Positions 7,487 to 13,625 of a stretch of DNA of 64,000 nucleotides are shown piece after piece. The stretch is from assembly GCA_046331175.1 (NCBI GenBank), contig JAXLRI010000015.1, positions 72,401 through 136,400 of the forward strand. The letters run 5' to 3'. Position 1 is the stretch's first letter; each line of letters starts with the position of its first letter. Source of the DNA: JAWKIW01 sp046331175. GTDB taxonomy: Bacteria > Actinomycetota > Acidimicrobiia > Acidimicrobiales > Acidimicrobilacustridaceae. A program made the position numbers and the translations under genes. The notes beneath the pieces are model-generated. The model had not been told where the DNA came from. It ran no database searches and was given only the letters and a program-made list of their open reading frames with translations.

Positions 7487-9432
7487 GACGACGGACCCGA
7501 TGCCGCCGAGGAGGACGGCCGCAGCGCGAAGTCGTCGAGGTCGACCTCGCGGGTCCACGACCAGAAGTCGACCAGCCGCCACGGGCTGAGCCCGTGCACC
7601 ACGCCCTCGTCGTTCTTGTAGAAGGAGTGCTCGATGTACGGCGACGACCACACCATCATCCGCAGCTCGTCCTGGCTGCGCCGGTACCAGTCGTCGTAGC
7701 GCTCGGGCTTGGGCTCCATGGCGACCACGTCGTCCTCGGCCAGGGCGGCGAGGCACTGCATGATGTACCGCACCTCGCACTCGGAGTGGAAGATCAGGCT
7801 GCCGCCACTGGCGAGGTTGGTGCCGGGGCCGTAGAGGCAGAAGAAGTTCGGGAAGCCGGGCACGGTCATGCCGAGGTAGGCGCGGGGCCGGTTGCCCCAT
7901 TCGTCGCGCAGGTCACCACCGTCGCGGCCGACGATCGTCAGCGGGAACAGCACGTCGTTGACCCGGAACCCGGTGGCCCAGATCACGACGTCGGCTTCGT
8001 GGCGCACGCCGTCGGCGTCGACCACGGCGTCGGCCTCGAGGTGGTCGACGCCGGCCCGCACCAGCTCGACGTTCGGGCGCTTGAGCGTCTGCAGCCAGCT
8101 GCCGTTGTCCTGCAACGTGCGCTTGCCGGTGGGCGGGTAGTCGGGGACGCACTTGGCCACGAGGTCGGGCCGGTCCTCGAGCTGGCCGGTGATCCAGTCG
8201 GTGAACAGGATGCGGGCCATCTCGTTGGCCTCGCTCACCGACTGCTGCTGGGGCTCCCACGCCGGGTCGACCCGGGCGGCCACGAGGCCGGTGTCGCAGC
8301 CGGGCCAGAAGATGAGGAAGCGGAACCAGCGCCCGTAGAACGGCAGGTGGTGCAGCGCCCACCTCACACCGGGGCCCACCTGGTCGTGGTAGGCGGGGTT
8401 CGGGAACATCCACTGCGCCGTGCGCTGGATGATCGTGAGGTGCCCCACCTGGTCGGCGATGGAGGGTGCCACCTGGAAGCCGGTGGCGCCGGCGCCGACC
8501 ATCACCACCCGCTTGCCGGTGAGGTCGACCGAGTGGTCCCAGCGGGCGGTGTGGAACGACGGGCCGTCGAAGGTGCCCGGCACGTCGGGGACGAAGGGGC
8601 GGTTGAGCTGGCCGACGGCGCTGATGACGGCCCGGGCCGACAGCACCTCGCCGGTGTCGAGCTCGACGGCCCACGACGCGCTGTCGTCGTCCCACCGGGC
8701 CGCCACGACCTCGATCCCCCACCGCACGTGGTCCTGCACGCCGTGCTTCTCCATCGTGCGCTGGAAGTAGGCCTGCAGCTCGGGCTGGCGGGCGAAGAAC
8801 TCGGTCCAGTGGTCGGCCGGCTCGAAGCTGTAGCAGTAGAAGTGGTTGCCGACGTCGACGCGGGCGCCGGGATAGGTGTTCTCGAACCACGTGCCGCCGA
8901 CGCCCTCGTTCTTCTCGATGACGGTGTAGGGGAAGCCGGCCTCCTCCAGGCGGATGGCGGCCAGCAGGCCGGACATCCCGCAGCCGATCACGACGACCGG
9001 GAGCCCGGCGGCCCGCTCGGGGTCGACGGGGGCGGTGGCCCGGGCGTCGGCGCCGTCGAGCTCCATCTCCTCGAGCAGCATCTGCACGTACTCGCCGGGC
9101 ACGTCCTCGCAGACCAGCCAGTCCATCATCCGCTTGAGCAGCTCGGGCGAGACCGGCTCGGGCTCGGGACAGCCGCGGTCGCGCCAGTCGACGATGATCC
9201 CCAGCGCCAGCTCGCGCGCCGCCGCCTTGTCCTCCTCGGACATGTACCCCTGGGTCTCATTGAGGAACAGGCCCTGCGGTCGCAGCGGTCCGTCGAGGAT
9301 CGACGCGTCACCGCTCATGTGGACGCACGAGAGCAGCAGCGTGGGCACCGACAGGTCCTCGAGGGCGGCGGCGATGTCGGCGTCGCTCATCTCGTCGGCG
9401 GTGAACGGGGCACCGGCGTGGGGGTTGCGCAT
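7483..9432 (-). CDS. Flavin-containing Baeyer-Villiger-type monooxygenase (HAPMO-like)
   Basis: A 649-residue FAD/NADPH enzyme. Residues 1-135 are an N-terminal extension of the kind found in 4-hydroxyacetophenone monooxygenase. The FAD motif VVVIGCGMSGLLAA and GGTWFENTYPGARVD follow. The Baeyer-Villiger fingerprint appears as FDGPSFHTARWD, then the NADPH motif VVMVGAGATGFQVAPSIA and ATGFRVNDVLFP. All motifs are intact. The predicted reaction is insertion of one oxygen next to a ketone to give an ester or lactone, or a related N/S-oxygenation. ATG 9432 is chosen because it leaves a 78-base divergent promoter region. It is coupled to TetR downstream and faces an alcohol dehydrogenase gene, so a ketone made by one could feed the other. 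Confidence 0.92.
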   Translation of the reverse strand: MRNPHAGAPFTADEMSDADIAAALEDLSVPTLLLSCVHMSGDASILDGPLRPQGLFLNETQGYMSEEDKAAARELALGIIVDWRDRGCPEPEPVSPELLKRMMDWLVCEDVPGEYVQMLLEEMELDGADARATAPVDPERAAGLPVVVIGCGMSGLLAAIRLEEAGFPYTVIEKNEGVGGTWFENTYPGARVDVGNHFYCYSFEPADHWTEFFARQPELQAYFQRTMEKHGVQDHVRWGIEVVAARWDDDSASWAVELDTGEVLSARAVISAVGQLNRPFVPDVPGTFDGPSFHTARWDHSVDLTGKRVVMVGAGATGFQVAPSIADQVGHLTIIQRTAQWMFPNPAYHDQVGPGVRWALHHLPFYGRWFRFLIFWPGCDTGLVAARVDPAWEPQQQSVSEANEMARILFTDWITGQLEDRPDLVAKCVPDYPPTGKRTLQDNGSWLQTLKRPNVELVRAGVDHLEADAVVDADGVRHEADVVIWATGFRVNDVLFPLTIVGRDGGDLRDEWGNRPRAYLGMTVPGFPNFFCLYGPGTNLASGGSLIFHSECEVRYIMQCLAALAEDDVVAMEPKPERYDDWYRRSQDELRMMVWSSPYIEHSFYKNDEGVVHGLSPWRLVDFWSWTREVDLDDFALRPSSSAASGPSS

Positions 9433-9468
9433 GGGGCGGATCGTAGACACCCCGCCGGATCTGTGCAC

Positions 9469-9492
9469 TGGACACTTGTCGGGATGTGTCCA
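9469..9492. promoter_or_regulatory. Inverted repeat between the divergent BVMO and ADH genes, candidate TetR operator
   Basis: TGGACAC (9469-9475) and GTGTCCA (9486-9492) are perfect arms with a ten-base spacer containing a further TGTC half-site. The 24-base span is right for TetR proteins. It lies 18 bases before the ADH start and 37 bases before the BVMO start, so one site could control both. The regulator at 6884-7486 is the likely ligand-sensing partner. Confidence 0.55.
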
Positions 9493-9510
9493 CCCCCCTA
9501 GGCTCGCCCC

Positions 9511-10533
9511 ATGCGCGCCGTGGTGGTGGAGGGTCCGGGCCAGATCGCCGTGCACACGGTGGCCGACCCCGAGCCACCGGGCCCCGACGGGGCCGTCGTG
9601 CAGGTGGAGGCGACCGCCATCTGCGGCTCGGACCTGCACTTCTACGACGGCGACCTCCCGATGTACCCGCTCGCCATCGGCCACGAGGTGGTGGGCCGGG
9701 TGGCGGCCGTGGGCCCCGAGGTCCGCCGGTTCGCGGTCGGCGACCGCGTGCTGGTCGCCTCGGTCACCGGCTGCGGCCACTGCGCCGGCTGCGCCACCCT
9801 CGACCCGGTGGCCTGCGAGCACGGCCCGCTCGTGTTCGGCGGCGGCGAGCTGGGCGGCGGCCAGGCCGACCTGCTGGCCGTGCACGCCGCCGACTTCCAG
9901 CTGCTCGCGGTGCCCGAGGGCGTCGACGACGAGGCGGCCCTGCTGCTGACCGACAACCTCGGCACCGGGTGGGCCGCCGCCCGCCGGGCCGACATCGAGC
10001 CGGGCGCCACCGTGGTCGTGCTCGGCGCCGGCGCCGTCGGTCTCTGCGCCATCCGGTCGGCCCTGGTGCTCGGCGCGGCCCGCGTGCTCGTGGTCGACCC
10101 GGTCGCCGGCCGGCGTGCGCGGGCCGAGGCGTCGGGCGCCACGTCGATCGAGGGCACCACCGTCGACGCCGTGCTGGAGGCCACCGACGGGCGGGGCGCG
10201 CCCTCCGTGATCGACACGGTGGCCACCGACACCACCCTCGACACCGCCATGGGCGCGGTGCGCAACGGCGGGACGGTGTCGGTGGTGGGCGTGCACGACA
10301 TGGCGCCCTATCCCCTCGGCGTCCTGTTCGGCGTGCTGCGCAGCGTCACGCTGCGCATGACCACCGTGCCCGTGCACCGCACGTGGACCGAGCTGGTCCC
10401 GCTGGTGCAATCGGGGCGCCTCGACACCAGCGGCCTGTTCACCCACGCCTTCGCCCTCGACGATGCGGCCGCGGCCTACGCCGCGGCCGCATCTCGATCG
10501 GATGACTGCCTGAAGGTGCGCCTCACGCCCTGA
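9511..10533 (+). CDS. Zinc-dependent alcohol dehydrogenase (MDR superfamily)
   Basis: A 340-residue medium-chain dehydrogenase. The catalytic zinc ligands sit in AICGSDLHFYDGD and IGHEVVGRV. The structural zinc loop is a complete C-x2-C-x2-C-x7-C (CGHCAGC ... AC) near residues 90-105. The cofactor motif is VVVLGAGAVGLCAIRSA, followed by VVDPVAGRR, where the Asp favours NAD. The predicted reaction is reversible oxidation of a secondary or primary alcohol. It is transcribed divergently from the BVMO operon across a shared palindrome, so alcohol to ketone to ester oxidation is a reasonable inferred pathway. The substrate is not evident. Confidence 0.93.
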   Translation: MRAVVVEGPGQIAVHTVADPEPPGPDGAVVQVEATAICGSDLHFYDGDLPMYPLAIGHEVVGRVAAVGPEVRRFAVGDRVLVASVTGCGHCAGCATLDPVACEHGPLVFGGGELGGGQADLLAVHAADFQLLAVPEGVDDEAALLLTDNLGTGWAAARRADIEPGATVVVLGAGAVGLCAIRSALVLGAARVLVVDPVAGRRARAEASGATSIEGTTVDAVLEATDGRGAPSVIDTVATDTTLDTAMGAVRNGGTVSVVGVHDMAPYPLGVLFGVLRSVTLRMTTVPVHRTWTELVPLVQSGRLDTSGLFTHAFALDDAAAAYAAAASRSDDCLKVRLTP

Positions 10534-10566
10534 GGGCGACGAGGCCGAGCCACCGGCCCGAGCAGC

Positions 10567-11055
10567 TCAGCAGCAGCCGCCGCTGGAGGCCGGCTCGGCG
10601 GTGCGGCCCAGGGTGACCGGCTCGGCGACGGCCTCCGCCGGGGCGCAGCACACGGCGCCGCCGTCGCCCTCGACGGCCTCGTAGGACAGCTGCTCGGCGT
10701 CGCCGGTCTTCACGTACCACTCCCACCGCGCCCCGTCGGGGTCGGTCACCCACGTCTCGGTCTTGGTGGCGTAGCAGCAGACGGTGTCGTCGACGCCGGT
10801 GGTGGCCAGGCCGTCACCGGCCAAGCGGGCCTCGGCGGCGGTCACCTCGGCGGCGGTGTCGGTCTCGACGCCGAGGTGGTTGAGCGTGCCGCCGGTGGGG
10901 CCCTCGAACACGACCAGCTTCAGGGGCGGGTCGGCGATCTCCCAGTTGGCGTAGCCGTCCTTGACCTTGGCGGGCGGGGTGGCGAACAGCGTGGAGTAGA
11001 AGTCGATGGCCGCATCGAGGTCGGTGACGTCGAGGGCGAGCTGGATCCTGGACAT
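10567..11055 (-). CDS. ArsI/CadI-family metalloenzyme (glyoxalase fold)
   Basis: A 162-residue vicinal-oxygen-chelate protein. The opening MSRIQLALDVTDLDAAI, the AKVKDGYANWEIADPPLKLV block, LNHLGVET, and the vicinal Cys pair in DTVCCYATKTETWVTDPDG are the hallmarks of ArsI/CadI. As in CadI, the first metal-ligand position is Gln rather than the His of C-As lyase ArsI. Organoarsenical cleavage is therefore uncertain and metal(loid) binding is safer. Extra Cys pairs occur at VCCAPAEA and the terminal GGCC. It is divergent from arsR with two ArsR operators between them. Confidence 0.9.
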   Translation of the reverse strand: MSRIQLALDVTDLDAAIDFYSTLFATPPAKVKDGYANWEIADPPLKLVVFEGPTGGTLNHLGVETDTAAEVTAAEARLAGDGLATTGVDDTVCCYATKTETWVTDPDGARWEWYVKTGDAEQLSYEAVEGDGGAVCCAPAEAVAEPVTLGRTAEPASSGGCC

Positions 11056-11077
11056 GGCGGGCACCTCCGGTAGACTC

Positions 11078-11093
11078 ATCGACGGTTGTCGAT
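11078..11093. promoter_or_regulatory. ArsR operator 1
   Basis: ATCGACGGTTGTCGAT has perfect six-base arms (ATCGAC/GTCGAT) around GGTT, typical of ArsR/SmtB sites. It lies just downstream of the -10 box of the leftward arsI/cadI promoter, where bound protein would block initiation or escape. A near copy lies 35 bases away. Confidence 0.7.
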
Positions 11094-11099
11094 AGGTGC

Positions 11100-11127
11100 A
11101 TCTTACCCACACATCGACGGTTGTCAA
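11100..11127 (-). promoter_or_regulatory. Promoter of the arsI/cadI-like gene
   Basis: Reading leftwards, TTGACA (11127-11122), a 16-base spacer and TAAGAT (11105-11100) form one of the best sigma-70-like promoters in the window. The -35 box lies inside ArsR operator 2. Confidence 0.65.
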
Positions 11128-11128
11128 T
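11113..11128. promoter_or_regulatory. ArsR operator 2
   Basis: ATCGACGGTTGTCAAT repeats operator 1 with a single base change, so one arm is imperfect. It covers the -35 box of the leftward promoter and lies 90 bases upstream of the rightward arsR gene. The two copies probably co-regulate both directions. Confidence 0.7.
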
Positions 11129-11218
11129 ATGTAAGGGTCAGGACGTGTGCGACGAGCTTCGTGCCGCGCCCCACCCCCGTTCCGCCACCCGTTCCGCCAC
11201 CCGTTCCAGGAGGTCGCC

Positions 11219-11566
11219 ATGGAGCCACGAGCCGACGCCGTGTGCTGCGCCCCGGTCACCGACGGGGTGCTGAGCGAGGACGAGGCCGTCGAGCTGGCCG
11301 GCCTGCTCAAGGTGCTGGCCGACCCGGCCCGCCTGCGCCTGCTGTCGCTGGTCGCCGCCGCCCCCACGGGCGAGGCCTGCGCCTGCGACCTGGTCGAGCC
11401 CATCGGGCGGTCCCAGCCCACCGTGTCGCACCACCTGTCGCTGCTGGTCGACGCCGGTCTGCTCGAGCGCGAGAAGCGGGGCAAGTGGGCCTGGTACCGC
11501 ATCGTGCCGTCCCGCCTCGGCGCCGTGCGCGACGCACTCGGCCCGTCGGCGGCGCTCAGCCGCTGA
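11219..11566 (+). CDS. arsR: ArsR-family arsenic-responsive repressor
   Basis: A 115-residue winged-helix repressor. The metal-binding helix carries the Cys-x-Cys-Asp-Leu motif (EACACDLVEPI), followed by the recognition helix GRSQPTVSHHLSLLVDAGLL and a wing REKRGKWAWYRI. An N-terminal Cys pair (AVCCAP) could supply a third thiolate. The start is ATG 11219, set by a strong AGGAGG at 11208-11213. Two near-identical operators lie in the divergent region it shares with the arsI/cadI-like gene. Its 3' end overlaps the convergent arsC gene by 11 bases. As(III) release of repression is known for the family. Confidence 0.92.
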   Translation: MEPRADAVCCAPVTDGVLSEDEAVELAGLLKVLADPARLRLLSLVAAAPTGEACACDLVEPIGRSQPTVSHHLSLLVDAGLLEREKRGKWAWYRIVPSRLGAVRDALGPSAALSR

Positions 11567-12005
11567 CCGGCGCGAGGTCGAGCGAGGCCAACAGCCCGCG
11601 CACCCGCTGCTCGATCTCGTCGCGGATCGGCCGCACCGCCTCGACCCCCTGGCCGGCCGGGTCGTCGAGCACCCAGTCCTCGTAGCGGGTGCCGGGGAAG
11701 ATCGGGCAGGCGTCGCCGCAGCCCATGGTGATGACGACGTCGGAGGCCGCCACCGCCGCCTCCTCCAGCTTCTTGGGGTGGGCCCCGGCGGCGCGCAGGT
11801 CGATGCCGACCTCGGCCATCGCCTCGACGACGGCCGGGTTGACGTCGTCGGCGGGCGCCGAGCCGGCCGAGCGCACCACGACCTGGTCGCCACCGAGCCG
11901 GGCCAGGAACGCGGCGGCCATCTGCGACCGGCCGGCGTTGTGCACGCAGACGAACAGCACCTCGGGTCGGTGATCGGATCGGTGGTCGGCTCGCTGGTCA
12001 CCCAT
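11556..12005 (-). CDS. arsC: Arsenate reductase, low-molecular-weight phosphatase fold
   Basis: A 149-residue enzyme reducing arsenate to arsenite. The CX5R phosphate/arsenate loop is VCVHNAGRSQ, the Asp general acid comes later, and further Cys occur in TMGCGDACPIFPG, consistent with a thioredoxin- or mycothiol-linked disulfide cascade. The start, ATG 12005, overlaps the aquaporin stop by 8 bases. It is the last gene of a three-gene leftward operon (ArsR-phosphatase fusion, aquaporin, arsC). No ArsB or Acr3 efflux pump gene is present nearby. Confidence 0.93.
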   Translation of the reverse strand: MGDQRADHRSDHRPEVLFVCVHNAGRSQMAAAFLARLGGDQVVVRSAGSAPADDVNPAVVEAMAEVGIDLRAAGAHPKKLEEAAVAASDVVITMGCGDACPIFPGTRYEDWVLDDPAGQGVEAVRPIRDEIEQRVRGLLASLDLAPVSG

Positions 12006-12780
12006 GGGTGGCCTCCTCGGTGGGATCGCTCGGATCGATCGGCGCGGCGGGGTGCGGGAAGAAGAAGCGGATAAGCCCGAAGGCGATGACGGCGCCGACC
12101 AGCTGCATGGCGATGAACATGGGCGCCGACGACGGGGCGATGCCGGCGAAGGTGTCCGACAGCGTGCGGGCGATGGTGACGGCCGGGTTGGCGAAGCTGG
12201 TGGACGAGGTGAACCAGTAGGCACCGCCGATCCAGGCCCCGACGGCGAAGGGCACGATCGCGGCCCGGCCCGAGCGCACGCAGCCCTGGATCACGAGCAG
12301 CAGGGCGACGGTGGCGACCACCTCGGACAGCCACAGCGCCGGGGACGAGCGCACCGTGGTGGACACGTTCACCGCCGGCAGCTCGAACATGAGGTTGGCG
12401 ACCATCGTGCCGAGGCACGCCCCCACCACCTGGGCCACCACGTACAGCCCGGCGTCGCGGGTGGAGGTGGTGCCGAGCAGTCGGTCGACGATGGAGACCA
12501 CGGGGTTGAAGTGGGCCCCCGACACGGCGCCGAACATGAGGATGAGGCCGACGAGCGCGCCGGCGGTGGCGATGGCGTTCTCGAGCAGCTGGAGGCCGAC
12601 GTCACCCGACGACAGGCGACTGGCGGCGATGCCGGATCCGACGACCGCCACGATCAACAGGGCCGTGCCGAGGGCCTCGGCGGCGAGTCGGCGGGCCAGG
12701 TCGAGGCGCAGCGAACCGGTGCCGGTCTCGACCTTGACGGCCAGCTCGCGCTCGCCGGGCAGCTCGGGCGGGTCGGTCAC
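11998..12780 (-). CDS. Aquaporin/MIP-family channel, probable arsenite exporter
   Basis: A 260-residue channel with six membrane helices. The two pore loops are visible as SGAHFNPVVSI (NPV instead of the usual NPA) and SFANPAVTIART. The start is GTG 12780, overlapping the upstream fusion gene stop as GTGA. Aquaglyceroporins that sit in ars operons and replace efflux pumps are known (AqpS type): arsenate enters through phosphate transporters, ArsC reduces it, and arsenite leaves down its gradient. That role here is inferred from context and fits the absence of arsB/acr3. Confidence 0.9.
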   Translation of the reverse strand: MTDPPELPGERELAVKVETGTGSLRLDLARRLAAEALGTALLIVAVVGSGIAASRLSSGDVGLQLLENAIATAGALVGLILMFGAVSGAHFNPVVSIVDRLLGTTSTRDAGLYVVAQVVGACLGTMVANLMFELPAVNVSTTVRSSPALWLSEVVATVALLLVIQGCVRSGRAAIVPFAVGAWIGGAYWFTSSTSFANPAVTIARTLSDTFAGIAPSSAPMFIAMQLVGAVIAFGLIRFFFPHPAAPIDPSDPTEEATHG

Positions 12781-13514
12781 GCCGCCAGCCGATCGATGCG
12801 GGCCGCCAGCTCGGCCACGGTGGCGTCGAAGGCGGCCGCGGTGCCGGCGGCCACCGGGTCGGGCACCGACCAGTGCAGCCACCGCCGACCGTCGGGGTCG
12901 AGGTCCTCGTGGGCCCGGTCGCACACCGTGACGACCAGCCGGGGCCGGCGACCGACCTCGGCCAGGGCGAGGGGTCGATCACCGGTGAGCACCAGACCGT
13001 GGCGTCGGGCGGCCGCCACCGCCTTCGGGTGCACGCGCGCCGCGGGGTCGGTGCCCGCCGCGGTGGCGTCGCACCCGGTCCGCGCCCGCCACAGCGCGGC
13101 GGCCAGCTGGGACCGGGCCGACCCCGCGGTGCACACGAACAGCGCGGCACCGATGGCCGCGACGGGTGGGGGTCCCCCTGACCGCTCCGTCGGGCCCAGC
13201 GGCGCCGGCGACCACAGGCCGTCGAGCGCCCCGGCCCGCAGGTGGACGTAGCGACGGCGGCCGTCGCCGCTGGAGCGGGACCGCTCGACCAGGCCGGCCT
13301 CGTCGAGCACGTCGAGGTGGTGGGCCAGCAGGTTGGAGGCCAGGCCGAGGCGAGCGCTCAGCTCGCTCGGCGTCCGGTCCGACACGACCAGCTCGTCGAC
13401 GATGGCCAGCCGCGACGGTTCGCCCAGGGCGGCGTGGACGGCAGCGCGGCGGTCGAGCGCCCCCGGGTGTCGGGTGCCCGGCGGCGTCGCGGTGGCGGGT
13501 CGGGAACGGGGCAC
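12777..13514 (-). CDS. Fusion of ArsR-type repressor and arsenate-reductase-like phosphatase domain
   Basis: A 245-residue two-domain protein. Residues 20-95 are a winged helix (HAALGEPSRLAIVDELVVSDRTPSE, LGLASNLLAHHLDVLDEAGLV, wing GDGRRRYVHL). From about residue 117 comes a low-molecular-weight phosphatase fold with a complete CX5R loop (FVCTAGSARSQLAAALW) and a later HWSVPDPVAAG segment. No CxC metal site is seen in the HTH part, so the phosphatase domain may sense the oxyanion or redox state. It heads the operon with aquaporin and arsC and is preceded by an inverted repeat at 13532-13547. The alternative is a bifunctional enzyme-regulator. Confidence 0.9.
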   Translation of the reverse strand: MPRSRPATATPPGTRHPGALDRRAAVHAALGEPSRLAIVDELVVSDRTPSELSARLGLASNLLAHHLDVLDEAGLVERSRSSGDGRRRYVHLRAGALDGLWSPAPLGPTERSGGPPPVAAIGAALFVCTAGSARSQLAAALWRARTGCDATAAGTDPAARVHPKAVAAARRHGLVLTGDRPLALAEVGRRPRLVVTVCDRAHEDLDPDGRRWLHWSVPDPVAAGTAAAFDATVAELAARIDRLAA

Positions 13515-13531
13515 CGGCGCACCCTAGATCA

Positions 13532-13547
13532 CTCAACTCCGGTTGAG
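13532..13547. promoter_or_regulatory. Inverted repeat CTCAAC-TCCG-GTTGAG, operator of the ars fusion operon
   Basis: Perfect six-base arms (13532-13537, 13542-13547), extendable to nine with one mismatch. It lies 18 bases before the fusion gene's start. The sequence differs from the operators at 11078 and 11113, so the two ArsR-type proteins probably recognise different sites. Confidence 0.65.
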
Positions 13548-13625
13548 CGATTCTGACCCGGTCCGGGCGCGGAACCGGCCGGTCGCGCCTCGGCGCCCCG
13601 ATCCGCCATCGCTAGGCTGCCCGCC

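Noticed and set aside
7486..7900. Extension of the TetR frame upstream to give a 338-residue protein
   Set aside because: The added residues are an out-of-frame reading of the BVMO C-terminus. GTG 7486 overlaps the BVMO stop and gives a normal TetR length.
9433..10446. Extension of the BVMO frame to 987 residues
   Set aside because: The extra part is antisense to the zinc ADH, which has all catalytic motifs. ATG 9432 leaves a proper divergent promoter with a palindrome.
11147..11218. N-terminal extension of arsR to 139 residues
   Set aside because: The extra residues come from a CGTTCCGCCACC repeat. A strong AGGAGG directly before ATG 11219 fixes the start, and the homologous fold begins after it.
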